Part shown: positions 51,113 through 61,115 of the stretch, piece by piece | Layout: every line of letters starts with the position of its first letter | Numbering within the stretch: position 1 is the stretch's first letter | Source of the DNA: an uncultured Eubacteriales bacterium | Lineage (GTDB): Bacteria; Bacillota; Clostridia; Oscillospirales; Acutalibacteraceae | Reading direction: 5' to 3' | Assembly: GCA_934489735.1 (NCBI GenBank) | Contig: CAKSSR010000011.1 | Coordinates: forward strand, 1 to 64,000 | Length of the DNA: 64,000 bases | Notes under the pieces: generated by a model | Seen by the model: only the letters and a program-made list of their open reading frames with translations | Database searches by the model: none | Told to the model about the DNA's origin: nothing | Position numbers and translations under genes: made by a program

Positions 51113-52648
51113 ATGGATTATACTATACAAAAAGAAAATATATTATCAGAAGACAAAATTTCTAATTTATGCAAGGAACAGCCAGTAGATCTTAACTTTT
51201 CTCTACCAGATTATTGTCCGGACATACAAAAAATATTAAAATGCATAGTAATTCCAAGCATTACGTCTAAGAACATAACATCAGGGAGGTTAGACATAGA
51301 TGGAATTATCAACGTTCAGTTTATGTATCTAGACGCTGACAAGAAACAAGTTAGACATTTTGACAACATTTCCCCTTTCTCTTGTACAATTGATATAGGA
51401 GAAGTCGATCTAAGTTCAATAGCATTCACAGAGATCAAGACAGAATATATGAATTGTCATGCAACTAGTCCAAGAAAGATTGACATCCATGGAGCATTTT
51501 CTATCTGTACGACGATAATATCAAGATCCAATAAAGAAATATCAAGTAATATAGAAGAAAATGATATAGCCGTCAAGAAAATGTCATTACCGATCAGCAC
51601 TTTAACAGGGATGTCTCAGCAACAGTTTTCGATAAATGAGATACTTGAAGCGAACAAAAGCAAACCAATGATAAGATCTATTGTCAAGTCAGATATAAAT
51701 GCAGTAATCAATGATTGCAAGCTATTAAATGACAAAGCCATAATAAAAGGTGACGTATTTATTAAAATTCTTTACGACAGCGTCAACCCAGACAATGAAC
51801 TTGAAACAATAGAATATACGATACCAATCAGTCAGATAATAGATGTCTTAGGGAGCAGTGACGATGACATATGCGATGTAGACTTAGATATACTAGAAGA
51901 TGAATTTAGAATAAAATCAAATAATTCTGAAGACGAAAACTTAATCGAAGTCAACTTAAAATTATGCGCAAGTGTGTTATCATATAGAGAAAATGAGATA
52001 GAATTTATAACAGATGCATATTCTACTAACTATGAATTAAATTTAAATAAAGACAAGGTCAACTTTAATCATATTGAGGATTTCGTAACTGAGTCATATA
52101 TTGACAAAAGTACGATAGAAGTAGAGCCTTCTATGTCATTGGCAAAAATAATTGACATATGGGACGAAGGGATTGACCTTTCCTCGAAAATAGAAGACGA
52201 GAAATTAAAATTTTCAGGAAAAATCAATGCTTGCATATTAAGCATTAATAACGAAGGAGTCCCAGAATATACTGAAAAACCAATAAACTTTGAATATATA
52301 AGCAATGCGATGGTAGAAAATGATTCCAAGATAGATACCAATGTAAAAATTGTATCGATTGGTTATAGAATAATAGCAAACAATAGCATAGAAATAAAAA
52401 CGGAATTATTATTTAAGTCAAAAATATCTAGCTCTAAGGAAGTCTTTATGGTAAGCGATATATATGTAGATGAAGATTCACCATATAGTAAGGATGAAGC
52501 ATCGCTGATAATATATTTTGCAGACAAAGGAGAAGATATATGGGATATAGCTAGGAATTATCATACGACGGCAGATGCTATAAAGGGAGAAAATGAATTA
52601 GAAAGCGATGTTATAGAAGAAAACAGTATGATATTAATACCTATGTGA
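51113..52648 (+). CDS. sipL: SipL-like DUF3794/LysM spore morphogenesis protein
   Basis: 511 residues. It holds several DUF3794 (SPOCS) domains, with the pattern LPDYCPDIQKILKC at residues 31-44 and repeated strands to about residue 450, and a C-terminal LysM domain (GEDIWDIARNYHTTADAIKGENEL). In Clostridioides difficile SipL binds SpoIVA through its LysM and is needed for coat attachment. Being directly upstream of spoIVA supports the assignment. It is likely under mother-cell sigma-E control, but no promoter is clear. Confidence 0.92.
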   Translation: MDYTIQKENILSEDKISNLCKEQPVDLNFSLPDYCPDIQKILKCIVIPSITSKNITSGRLDIDGIINVQFMYLDADKKQVRHFDNISPFSCTIDIGEVDLSSIAFTEIKTEYMNCHATSPRKIDIHGAFSICTTIISRSNKEISSNIEENDIAVKKMSLPISTLTGMSQQQFSINEILEANKSKPMIRSIVKSDINAVINDCKLLNDKAIIKGDVFIKILYDSVNPDNELETIEYTIPISQIIDVLGSSDDDICDVDLDILEDEFRIKSNNSEDENLIEVNLKLCASVLSYRENEIEFITDAYSTNYELNLNKDKVNFNHIEDFVTESYIDKSTIEVEPSMSLAKIIDIWDEGIDLSSKIEDEKLKFSGKINACILSINNEGVPEYTEKPINFEYISNAMVENDSKIDTNVKIVSIGYRIIANNSIEIKTELLFKSKISSSKEVFMVSDIYVDEDSPYSKDEASLIIYFADKGEDIWDIARNYHTTADAIKGENELESDVIEENSMILIPM

Positions 52649-52724
52649 GATAAATTTAAATTAATATAGAAAGGGGCTAGAAAGTATATCATATTCCAAC
52701 GAAATATGATATATGAACTGAAAT

Positions 52725-54203
52725 ATGGAAGAAAGAGACATTTATAAAGATATAGCGAACAGAACTCATGGAGACATATATATAGGAATAGTAGGTCCAG
52801 TAAGAACTGGGAAATCAACTTTTATAAAAAAGTTTATGGATACTATAGTAATTCCTAATATTTCAAGTGCATCTCAAAGAGAAAGAGCAATAGACGAACT
52901 ACCACAATCAGCTGCAGGCAAGACCATAATGACAACTGAACCAAAATTTATTCCAGAAGGTGGAGTAGAAGTAACAATTGATCAGAATGCTAAATTCAAA
53001 ATGAGAATGATAGACTGCGTAGGATATATAGTACCAAGTGCTTTGGGATATATAGAAGAGAACGAACCAAGAATGGTAATGACGCCTTGGTATGAAGAGA
53101 CTATCCCATTCAACATGGCAGCTGAGATAGGGACAAAAAAAGTCATCACTGATCACTCGACAATAGGATTGGTTATAACAACAGATGGATCTATTACAGA
53201 CATTCCAAGGGAAGAATATGAAGAAGCTGAAGAAAGAGTAATAGATGAACTAAAGGATATTAACAAACCATTTGTAATATTATTGAATAGTGCCTACCCC
53301 ACCTCAGAAGAGACGACCAAAATCGTCAAAGAGATGAATAAAAAATACTCAGTGCCAGTAATTCCTGTAAATTGTCTTGATATGTCAGAAAAAGAGATCA
53401 AAGATATAATATCGACCATACTATTTGAATTCCCAGTTAAAGAAATAAAGATAAATATGCCAAAATGGTTGACTAATTTAGAGAAAAGTCATTGGTTGAG
53501 GTCAGATATTTATTCCGACATCAATAAATCAGCACGCAAAGTGGATAAAATAAGAAAGATTAAAAATATAGTCGATGACATGTCTAAATCAAAATATATA
53601 AATAAGGCTGACATATTATCGCTCGATTTAGGAAAAGGTCACGCTAGGATTAACATAGAATTGGATCCGACGTTATTTTATAAGATTTTAGGAGAAAAAA
53701 CTAATATCGATATAAAAGACGAAGGAGATTTATTGGAATGTATGATGAATTTGTCTAAAATAAAAGACAAATATGATAAAATAAGCAGCGCATATGATGA
53801 AGTTAATGAGACTGGCTACGGAATTGTTATGCCATCTATAGAACAATTGACTTTGGAAGAGCCTGAAATAATAAAGCAAGGGGGGAAATATGGCATAAGA
53901 TTAAAAGCAGCAGCACCATCAATACATATGATGAAGACTCAAATTACTACAGAAGTGACGCCTATAGTTGGATCGGAACAGCAATCTGAAGAGTTAGTTA
54001 ATTATATGTTGAAAGAATTTGAAGAAGATCCAACTAAGATATGGGAATCGAATATATTTGGTAAGTCTTTGCATGAATTGGTCAATGAAGGATTGCATAA
54101 CAAATTATACAGAATGCCATACGATGCTAGAAACAAAGTAACAGAAACTATAGAACGAATTATAAATGACGGCTGTAATGGACTTATTTGCATAATATTA
54201 TAA
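52725..54203 (+). CDS. spoIVA: Stage IV sporulation protein A
   Basis: 492 residues. SpoIVA is an ATPase that polymerises on the outer forespore membrane to found the coat. Walker A GPVRTGKST (about 24-32), sensor/Walker B MIDCVGYIVPSALGY, and the NKPFVILLNS GTPase-like block are seen; the C-terminal localisation domain (about 400-492) is complete. It follows sipL by 76 nt. Confidence 0.97.
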   Translation: MEERDIYKDIANRTHGDIYIGIVGPVRTGKSTFIKKFMDTIVIPNISSASQRERAIDELPQSAAGKTIMTTEPKFIPEGGVEVTIDQNAKFKMRMIDCVGYIVPSALGYIEENEPRMVMTPWYEETIPFNMAAEIGTKKVITDHSTIGLVITTDGSITDIPREEYEEAEERVIDELKDINKPFVILLNSAYPTSEETTKIVKEMNKKYSVPVIPVNCLDMSEKEIKDIISTILFEFPVKEIKINMPKWLTNLEKSHWLRSDIYSDINKSARKVDKIRKIKNIVDDMSKSKYINKADILSLDLGKGHARINIELDPTLFYKILGEKTNIDIKDEGDLLECMMNLSKIKDKYDKISSAYDEVNETGYGIVMPSIEQLTLEEPEIIKQGGKYGIRLKAAAPSIHMMKTQITTEVTPIVGSEQQSEELVNYMLKEFEEDPTKIWESNIFGKSLHELVNEGLHNKLYRMPYDARNKVTETIERIINDGCNGLICIIL

Positions 54204-54219
54204 AAGTGGTGATAAAGTA

Positions 54220-55362
54220 GTGACTTCTAAACAAATACTAATAGCAATTGTTTCAATATGCATCATGCTTTTACCAAAAATTAAGTCGGACTCACTGTCA
54301 GATGAAGAAATCTCTGCACCAAGTGCTATTCTAGTAGAACAAAGCTCAGGCAAAGTGCTTTATGAAAAGAATATACATGACAAGAAACCATTGGCTTCTA
54401 TTACAAAAGTTATGACTTTATTATTGGTAATGGAAGCAATAGACAATGGAAAGATATCTCTTGACGATATGGTGACTACAAGCGAACATGCTGCATCTAT
54501 GACGGGATCTCATATCTGGTTGAAAGAATCTGAACAAATGAGCGTAAATGATCTAATAAAAGCTACAGTAGTAGTATCAGCTAACGACGCTGCTGTCTCA
54601 TTGGCTGAACATGTGTCAGGAACTGAAGAGGCATTTGTGGAAGAAATGAATAAAAGAGCAAATGAATTAGAAATGAAAGACACTTTGTTTAAAAATTGTA
54701 ACGGTCTGGATATAGATGGCCATGTCAGTAGCGTGTATGATATATCAATTATGTCAAGAGAATTGCTAAAGCATAAGGAAATATTAAAATATACTTCCAT
54801 TTGGATGGATTATTTGAGAGACGGTAAGACTCAATTGGTTAGTACTAATAAATTATTGAGAACTTATAAGGGAATTACTGGCCTGAAGACAGGAACTACA
54901 AGCATCGCTAAGAGTTGTATGTCGGCTTCAGCTACACGTGATGGAATGAGCCTTGTCAGCGTAGTCTTGGCTAGCCCAACTACTAAAGAAAGATTTAAAG
55001 ATTCAGCAACTTTGTTAGACTTCGGCTTCGCTAATTATATAATATTTCACCCATCAGAAAAGGCAATTGAAAATCCTTATATAAAAGTGACACATGGAAT
55101 GCAAACAGATGTTGGGACGTTTGTAGACATTAACAACGATATTTTGATCCAAAAAGGAAAAGAAAAGAATATTAAGTATATGGTCGAAACAACTCCTGAA
55201 CTTCAGGCACCTATCGATAAAGGGCAAGTAGTAGGTAAGTTGACTTTTTTAATAGATGAAGAACCAATTGCTAATTTTGATATAAGAACGTCATCATCTG
55301 TTGATAAGATCACATTCGGAACGTCATTCGGTTTACTATTGAATAAGTTTTTCTCAATGTAA
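54220..55362 (+). CDS. dacF: D-alanyl-D-alanine carboxypeptidase, DacF-like
   Basis: 380 residues, GTG start, signal peptide (about 1-24). Penicillin-binding protein family S11 motifs: SITK (SxxK), SAND (SxN-type) and KTGTT (KTG). A C-terminal all-beta domain (about 280-360) and a hydrophobic end anchor it in the membrane. Location right after sipL-spoIVA suggests a sporulation-linked role in cortex crosslinking as for DacB/DacF; a vegetative PBP is also possible. Confidence 0.9.
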   Translation: MTSKQILIAIVSICIMLLPKIKSDSLSDEEISAPSAILVEQSSGKVLYEKNIHDKKPLASITKVMTLLLVMEAIDNGKISLDDMVTTSEHAASMTGSHIWLKESEQMSVNDLIKATVVVSANDAAVSLAEHVSGTEEAFVEEMNKRANELEMKDTLFKNCNGLDIDGHVSSVYDISIMSRELLKHKEILKYTSIWMDYLRDGKTQLVSTNKLLRTYKGITGLKTGTTSIAKSCMSASATRDGMSLVSVVLASPTTKERFKDSATLLDFGFANYIIFHPSEKAIENPYIKVTHGMQTDVGTFVDINNDILIQKGKEKNIKYMVETTPELQAPIDKGQVVGKLTFLIDEEPIANFDIRTSSSVDKITFGTSFGLLLNKFFSM

Positions 55363-55365
55363 GTA

Positions 55366-55407
55366 GGATAGTCTTAGAAAATTCTAGGACTATCCTTAAT
55401 CTTTTTA
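55366..55407 (+). terminator. Terminator after dacF
   Basis: GGATAGTCTTAG and CTAGGACTATCC form a 12-bp stem (one G-T), followed by TTAATCTTTTT. Confidence 0.9.
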
Positions 55408-55497
55408 TGATTCTATTAAAAAAAGATATCCGAGGGTAACTCTTCCTTAAGCATCCCTCAGACATTCTTTTACGACTGCTTCTACAATCACATATAT

Positions 55498-56757
55498 CTA
55501 ACGTACCTCTGTTAGAGGATCATATTTCTTTCCATTCATTCTGGTTTCAAAATGTAAATGTGGTCCTGTTGAAAATCCAGTATTTCCTACATTCCCTATT
55601 TGTTGCCCTTTAGCTACGGTTTGGCCCACTGTAACACGCTTGAGACTTAAATGCCCATATAAAGTTGACCTTCCATTTCCATGGTCTATGACAATGAAGT
55701 TCCCATATCCGCCACCCCATGGAGTATCGTTGACTTTTATTATTACTCCACTGTCAGCAGCTACAACACTCGCACCATATATGCCACGTCCTGCTATGTC
55801 TATAGCTCCATGCATTCTTCCGCCTCTGTTAACTGTGTCAGTAAAATTCGAAGATATATAATGAAAGTTCGGTACAGGCCACATATATCTTCCAGTTCCC
55901 TTGGCTACGTTGTTATGTACTCTATTTGGGTTCTGTCCGCGTACTCTATTTTGGTTCTGTCTGCGTCGTTTCTCTTCTAATTCTCTTTGACGTCTATAAT
56001 ATTCTTCTATTTCTCTATTTATCTTATTATATTCTTTATCGCTTTGATCAATCTCATCCTGAATCTTTACAGCTTGATCTTTAGATTCTTTTATTAATAA
56101 CTCATTTTCATCAATAAGTTTTTCTAATTCAGCCTTTTTATTCTCTCTTGTCAATACTTCTTTTCTCATACGGCTCTGAGAGTCTTCTATATCTTTCTTT
56201 TGTCTTTCTATTGTATCTTTGTCTTCCTTTAATTTAGATATAATTTTATTGTCTTTTTCTGACATGCATTGAGCTATTTCCATTCTATCAAAGAAATCTA
56301 AAAAGTCTTTAGTTCCCAGCACAATATCAATTGCCTCTACTTTGTTTCCCATATACGAAGCTCTTAATCTCTTCATGATTATCGATACATCTGTTGATAT
56401 TTGGTTCTGCTTTTCATCTATCAATTGTTTCTGATCTTTTATTTTTACATCCAAGTCATTTATAACTTCATTACTTACATCTATATCTTTTTTAACCGAT
56501 TCTATCTGCTCACTTAGTTCTTTCTTCCTTTTTTCTCGAGATTCTATTGTGCCCTTCACTGTATGTAAATCTTTTCTTAGCGAGTCTTTCTTCTGAGTCA
56601 ATTCTCTTTGTCTTCTTCTTGATATTTCTATCCCCTCTGTAATACTCACATCACTACTTCTCGCATATGATTTCAAATGATTAAAATTACATATATCCGA
56701 TATAAAAATCATTGATAATATGATACAACCAATCTTTTTTAGATTACTACCTAACAA
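55498..56757 (-). CDS. Coiled-coil M23 murein hydrolase (EnvC-like) of the FtsEX complex
   Basis: 419 residues, TTG start after GAGGGAG and overlapping ftsX by 11 nt. Signal/anchor (about 8-30), long coiled coil with heptads (about 40-260), an Arg/Asn/Gln-rich link with a repeated QN-x-NRV motif (about 265-285) and a LytM/M23 domain (about 295-415) with GRMHGAIDIAG, GNFIVIDHGNGRSTLYGHL and GPHLHFETR. The zinc ligands are in HGAID and HLHFE. In many Firmicutes FtsEX activates such a hydrolase at the septum. Confidence 0.92.
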   Translation of the reverse strand: MLGSNLKKIGCIILSMIFISDICNFNHLKSYARSSDVSITEGIEISRRRQRELTQKKDSLRKDLHTVKGTIESREKRKKELSEQIESVKKDIDVSNEVINDLDVKIKDQKQLIDEKQNQISTDVSIIMKRLRASYMGNKVEAIDIVLGTKDFLDFFDRMEIAQCMSEKDNKIISKLKEDKDTIERQKKDIEDSQSRMRKEVLTRENKKAELEKLIDENELLIKESKDQAVKIQDEIDQSDKEYNKINREIEEYYRRQRELEEKRRRQNQNRVRGQNPNRVHNNVAKGTGRYMWPVPNFHYISSNFTDTVNRGGRMHGAIDIAGRGIYGASVVAADSGVIIKVNDTPWGGGYGNFIVIDHGNGRSTLYGHLSLKRVTVGQTVAKGQQIGNVGNTGFSTGPHLHFETRMNGKKYDPLTEVR

Positions 56758-57649
56758 TATTCTCTCCCTCTTTTCTTAAATATCTGGTAATGGATACTAC
56801 TCCCCCCATTAATCCAAATATTATTCCCATTAGACAAAATATGATAATTACCGGTAAAATAACTGAATTGAATGGAATTGCTGAAATAGACATAACCTTT
56901 TTCAAGTTATCTATTATGATATTGTAAATAAGCATTAACAGTCCACTAGAGATCAATGCCGATACTAGCCCTATTATAATTCCCTCTATTATAAATGGTA
57001 TTCTAATAAATCCGTTTGTTGCTCCTATTGATTTCATTATATTTATTTCTAATCGTCTGTTATACATTGTAATCTTAACAGTGTTCGATATTATAAATAA
57101 TGATACTACTCCCAATATTGATACAAAACTTATCCCAGATAAAGTTATCAAATGGCTTAGTTTATTTAGTTTTCTAACTGTGTCAATCCTATCTCCTACT
57201 TTGTCGACTCCATGTATATTCTTAATTGTTTCTATTGTTTCCTCGTAACTATTTAAGTCCTTTAAAGAAACTCTAAAAACATCTGGTAAAGAATTCTCTT
57301 GACCCTCTAATAAAGAAAATGCTGAACCTAATTTTTCTTTATATTCTGATAATGCTTCGTCTTTCGAATAGAAGTCACATGTTGCTACATTATCCATATT
57401 TCTAATTTCTTCTTCTAAATTTTGAACTTCAGTTGGATTTAGTTCATCACTTATAAAAACGTTCACGCTATTTCGTTGCCCTATGGATTTTATAATCTCT
57501 TCTAAGTTTAATGAAGCAAGTCCAGCTATACCAGTGAGCAATAAACATATCATAAGAACGCAAGAAGATGCTATCGACATCATTCTATTTGTCCAAACAT
57601 TTCTTATTCCTTCTCTTAAAAAGTATTTGGAAGTACCTACTCCTGTCAT
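56747..57649 (-). CDS. ftsX: Cell-division permease-like protein FtsX
   Basis: 300 residues with four transmembrane segments (about 20-42, 170-195, 220-245, 262-290) and an extracellular domain between the first two (about 45-165). VWTNRMMSIASSCVLMICLLL and the family MTLSGISFVSILG-type region are typical. It lies 132 nt after ftsE, and the M23 gene overlaps its end. Confidence 0.95.
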   Translation of the reverse strand: MTGVGTSKYFLREGIRNVWTNRMMSIASSCVLMICLLLTGIAGLASLNLEEIIKSIGQRNSVNVFISDELNPTEVQNLEEEIRNMDNVATCDFYSKDEALSEYKEKLGSAFSLLEGQENSLPDVFRVSLKDLNSYEETIETIKNIHGVDKVGDRIDTVRKLNKLSHLITLSGISFVSILGVVSLFIISNTVKITMYNRRLEINIMKSIGATNGFIRIPFIIEGIIIGLVSALISSGLLMLIYNIIIDNLKKVMSISAIPFNSVILPVIIIFCLMGIIFGLMGGVVSITRYLRKEGENIVR

Positions 57650-57780
57650 TTAGCACTGTATCGTTATAGAAAACTCTTGCCTTTTATCGTTCCTATAACG
57701 CATCCTCCTCTCTTTTTTTTCAAAATTTTTCTCAATTTGCAAAATCCTATTGATTAATTATATAAAGCTCTCATTACTAA

Positions 57781-58488
57781 TTAATTGATTGCTTCTTCAT
57801 ACATATATACATTTTTCTCTTCTCTCATTGGAAAATCTCTCTTGACCATACCTTCTCCTATTTCAACTATTCTATAATTGAACTTTTTTACTAAAGTATG
57901 CTCATGCGTAACCATTAATACAGTAGTTCCATTTTCATTTATCTTTTTCAATAGCTCTACTATTTCTAATGACATGGATGGGTCTACATTACCAGTCGGT
58001 TCGTCTGCTATAATCAATTCTGGATTGTTTATTATTGCCCTCGCAAGTCCTACTCTTTGTTGCTCTCCACCTGAAAGCTCTTTTGGATATCGTCTCGCTT
58101 TGTTTTGAAGACCAACTAAGTTTAAAATAAGAGGAACTCTTCTTCTTATTTCTCTTTCTCTTGCTCCTACTATATGCATTGCAAATGCTACGTTATCATA
58201 GACAGTCATTTTGTCTATAAGTCTAAAATCCTGAAAGACTATACCCATCTTTCTTCTAAAATAAGGGACTTCTCGCTTTTTCATCTTAGATAAATCTTTC
58301 CCGCCTACTATCAGTTTCCCAGAAGTTACATCTTCTTCTTTAACTATTAGCTTTAGAAAGGTACTTTTTCCTGCCCCTGAGCTTCCAACTACAAAAACAA
58401 ACTCTCCATCTTCTATTTTTAAATTAAAGTTCTTTAAAGCTTCTGTTCCATTTTTGTAGGTTTTGCAGACATCTATAAATTCTATCAT
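57781..58488 (-). CDS. ftsE: Cell-division ATP-binding protein FtsE
   Basis: 235 residues; ATG at 58488 has GGGAAG 7 nt upstream and gives the family start MIEFIDVCKTYKNG. Walker A GSSGAGKSTFL, signature LSGGEQQR, Walker B LIIADEPTGNVDP. It powers FtsX to control peptidoglycan hydrolysis. The upstream region has alternative hairpins (58536-58596). Confidence 0.97.
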   Translation of the reverse strand: MIEFIDVCKTYKNGTEALKNFNLKIEDGEFVFVVGSSGAGKSTFLKLIVKEEDVTSGKLIVGGKDLSKMKKREVPYFRRKMGIVFQDFRLIDKMTVYDNVAFAMHIVGAREREIRRRVPLILNLVGLQNKARRYPKELSGGEQQRVGLARAIINNPELIIADEPTGNVDPSMSLEIVELLKKINENGTTVLMVTHEHTLVKKFNYRIVEIGEGMVKRDFPMREEKNVYMYEEAIN

Positions 58489-58535
58489 AAATTTTCTTCC
58501 CATTCCTGACTTGAAGTTTATTTAATCTATAATAT

Positions 58536-58596
58536 CCCGACATTTGTTACTAATATGTGCTTGACATTTTGCTGTCTAAAGATTAAAAATGTCGGG
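58536..58596 (-). promoter_or_regulatory. Alternative hairpins before ftsE
   Basis: On the minus strand CCCGACATTT (58587-58596) can pair with AAATGTCGGG (58536-58545, 10 bp perfect) or its GACATTTT part with AAAATGTC (58563-58570). The two pairings exclude each other. The stretch lies 48 nt before ftsE and 27 nt after the regulator stop. Confidence 0.5.
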
Positions 58597-58622
58597 CATA
58601 ATCTTAATTCTGCTTATCAATA

Positions 58623-59711
58623 TTAATATTTAACAGGATTAGCTGAAAGATATTTCTTAACCATCAAAGCAACCTTAAATACTATTGCATCTTCAAACTC
58701 TCTCAAATCCAAACCTGTAAGTTTCTTAATCTTTTCTAGTCTGTAAACGAGTGTGTTTCTATGAACAAACAACTTTCTTGATGTTTCTGAAACGTTTAAG
58801 TTATTTTCAAAGAACTTTTGAATTGTAAATAAAGTAGCTGGATCTAAAGACTCAATTGATCCTTTCTTGAATACTTCTTTCAAGAACATTTCGCAAAGAG
58901 TTGTTGGCAATTGATAAACCAATCTAGCAATTCCTAAGTTTCCGTAGCTAACTATTACTTTTTCGGTATCAAATACTTTACCAACTTCTAGAGATACTTG
59001 AGCTTCTTTAAATGAACGAGCCAAATCCTTAATACTATTTACGATTGTACCAATTCCCACTACACAATTAGCATAAAATTCTCCAGATAAGGTATCCACT
59101 ATTGATGAAGCAAGCTTTTCTAGGTCGTCCAAAGATATTCCTGCCTTAACTTCTTTAACCAAAACTATGTCAGATTCACTAATACTTATAACAAAGTCCT
59201 TAGTTTTATCTGGGAACAAGCTCTGGATTATATCAAATGATGAAACATCTACATTCGACATGATCTTAATGAACATACAAACTCTACTAACTTCTGAATT
59301 AAATCTCAATTCTCTAGCCTTTAGGTAGATATCTCCTGGCAAAATGTTGTCTAAGATAACATTTTTAATAAAGTTATTTCTGTCATACTTTTCGTCATAA
59401 TATTGTTTAATGCTGTTCATAGATACCGATAAAATCATTGTATATTTTCTAGCCATTTCGTCATCGCCTTGAACAAAGACAGCATATTCTGATCTTGCTC
59501 CGTTACCAAATGGTCTATATGTATAACCGTTTACTGTAAAAGTATCTGCTGACATCATATAATCGAAGCCAATGTTTTCTTTAGCTTCTCCCACTTTTCC
59601 AATATCGCTGCAAGCAATTACCACAGCTGATTCATCAATAACTCCTATAGTTCTATCGATAGCATCTTTCATTTGATAAATAGCATTTTGAAATAATTTG
59701 TTTGATGACAT
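58623..59711 (-). CDS. CdaR/PucR-type HTH transcriptional regulator
   Basis: 362 residues. The C-terminal helix-turn-helix (about 300-355) is of the PucR/CdaR type: FFENNLNVSETSRKLFVHRN, then LVYRLEKIKKLTGLDL. A central GGDEF-like regulator domain (about 135-260) and an N-terminal sensing part are present. GAGAGG precedes the ATG. Similar single regulators are common before ftsE-linked genes in some Clostridia; the target and ligand are unknown. Mini-element copy C ends 50 nt upstream. Confidence 0.9.
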   Translation of the reverse strand: MSSNKLFQNAIYQMKDAIDRTIGVIDESAVVIACSDIGKVGEAKENIGFDYMMSADTFTVNGYTYRPFGNGARSEYAVFVQGDDEMARKYTMILSVSMNSIKQYYDEKYDRNNFIKNVILDNILPGDIYLKARELRFNSEVSRVCMFIKIMSNVDVSSFDIIQSLFPDKTKDFVISISESDIVLVKEVKAGISLDDLEKLASSIVDTLSGEFYANCVVGIGTIVNSIKDLARSFKEAQVSLEVGKVFDTEKVIVSYGNLGIARLVYQLPTTLCEMFLKEVFKKGSIESLDPATLFTIQKFFENNLNVSETSRKLFVHRNTLVYRLEKIKKLTGLDLREFEDAIVFKVALMVKKYLSANPVKY

Positions 59712-59761
59712 AAAGAAATTCCTCTCAATTCTTAATTAATTTTAAAATTTTTTTAACTTAA

Positions 59762-59900
59762 CTGAACCTCCCACGACTAAAGTCGCAGGGTTCTTGGGAA
59801 CTCTCTCCTAACGGAAAGATATTTACCAAGCTATCCCCGTAGTTCCTACGGTTCTTCCACTAACTCATGACTAAAGTCACGAGTGTGCGTGGTCGTTTCT
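59762..59900 (-). mobile_element. 139-bp IS200/IS605-derived mini-element, copy C
   Basis: Same as copies A and B except C for T in the left-hairpin loop side (GTCATGAGT), which makes that stem 9 bp. Identical to copy D. Left flank TTGAT. Its right end points to the CdaR-type gene 50 nt away. Confidence 0.93.
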
Positions 59901-60130
59901 ATCAAGTCGTAACATTTTCTTGCAATATTCTTAGACTTTTCTCCCAAATACATAGGATTATCGATACATCTCCGGGGGATTGACGACACCCGCTTTTTTG
60001 ATTCTACCGGAACACATCCAGCAGAAATATATTTACTTATTTTCGCACACCAAGTCCTAGGTTTACATTCATTGAAGCGCATAAATGTTTCGGAAAATTG
60101 TAGACACATGGCATCAATGCGGATATCATT
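59901..60130 (-). pseudogene. Possible gene fragment cut by copy C
   Basis: An open frame without a ribosome site runs into copy C. Its roughly 70 codons upstream of the element are Cys/Arg-rich (RTWCAKISKY, GCVPVES, SSIPRRCIDNP) and less AT-rich than random spacer. It could be the remains of a gene disrupted by the element. No family is recognised and it may be non-coding. Confidence 0.3.
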
Positions 60131-60193
60131 TTTTTAAGACATCCGCAACAATTGCAAAATTTGCTTACATTTTACAGAATGTCTGTGTCTACA
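60098..60193. repeat. Nested inverted repeats
   Basis: TTGTAGACACA (60098-60108) is the exact reverse complement of TGTGTCTACAA (60183-60193). Inside, GCGGATATC and GACATCCGC (60119-60146) form a 9-bp stem with one G-T pair. It may be the ends of a lost element or a structured RNA. 60194-60408 shows nothing else. Confidence 0.6.
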
Positions 60194-60408
60194 AGTACAT
60201 TTTTTAAAGAAAGATAATGACATTTGCTTTCTTTTTCTAGATCTTAGAAGCATCTATGCTGATAATTAGATAAACTATACATACTATTATAACTAATAAT
60301 TTTAAAAAATGCAACAAAAAAACGAAAAAAACTCTATTTTATTTTCAATCCATCTATCATTTTCTACCTTTTGTATATATTCTTTAAATCAAATTTCATA
60401 TTTTTTAT

Positions 60409-61101
60409 TTACCAGGTAACTCTAGCTGGAAAAAAATTGAGATAATCGCATGAAATAAGTTCAAAATCTATTCCTTTGTACTTACCTTGCATAACATTTC
60501 CGTTCATATCTTTCCCATGAATATGTCCAAAATAACATTTTTTGATATCATTCTGCTTTAGTATATCCAAAAATTCATTACATTCTCTATTCTTATATAC
60601 TGGCGGATAATGTAGAAATACTATGCAATTGTCTGATAGTTTCTTCCCTTCTTCGATTGATCTTTGCAATCTCATTGTTTCTCTTTTAAGTACCTTTAAA
60701 TTTTCCTGACTATCTGCTGGAAAAGGCCACCCCCTGGTTCCGCATATAGCCATTCCGTCAACAAAATACGAATTATTAAATAAGATAGACAAGGTATTGA
60801 ATTCATTTTCTTCAAAGAATTTCTTCATTTTGTTAGCAGTTGTCCACCAATAATCATGATTTCCTCTTGAAATAATCTTTTTTCCAGGCAATTCATTTAT
60901 AAATTTAAAGTCTTCAATTGTATCTTCTAAACTCATTCCCCACGAGATGTCGCCAGAGATCACCACAGTGTCATCTTCTTTCACTATTTTAGTCCAATTG
61001 TCTTTAATTTTCACAGTGTAGTTTTCCCAGCCATTAAAAATATCCATTTCTTTATTATTGCCAAATGACAAATGTAAATCAGCAATAGCAAAAACCCCCA
61101 T
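60409..61101 (-). CDS. Calcineurin-like metallophosphoesterase
   Basis: 230 residues from the ATG at 61101 with AAAGGA upstream. The two-metal site is seen in order: DLHLSFG, GDISWGM, GNHDYWW, FLHYPP and GHIHG. Family members cut phosphodiesters or phosphomonoesters; the substrate here is unknown. It starts 15 nt after the dipeptidase stop, so the two form an operon. Confidence 0.93.
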   Translation of the reverse strand: MGVFAIADLHLSFGNNKEMDIFNGWENYTVKIKDNWTKIVKEDDTVVISGDISWGMSLEDTIEDFKFINELPGKKIISRGNHDYWWTTANKMKKFFEENEFNTLSILFNNSYFVDGMAICGTRGWPFPADSQENLKVLKRETMRLQRSIEEGKKLSDNCIVFLHYPPVYKNRECNEFLDILKQNDIKKCYFGHIHGKDMNGNVMQGKYKGIDFELISCDYLNFFPARVTW

Positions 61102-61115
61102 ATGCTTCCTTTCCA

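Noticed and set aside
59846..60109. 87-codon open frame as an intact gene
   Set aside because: Its last third is mini-element copy C and it has no ribosome site; listed only as a possible fragment.
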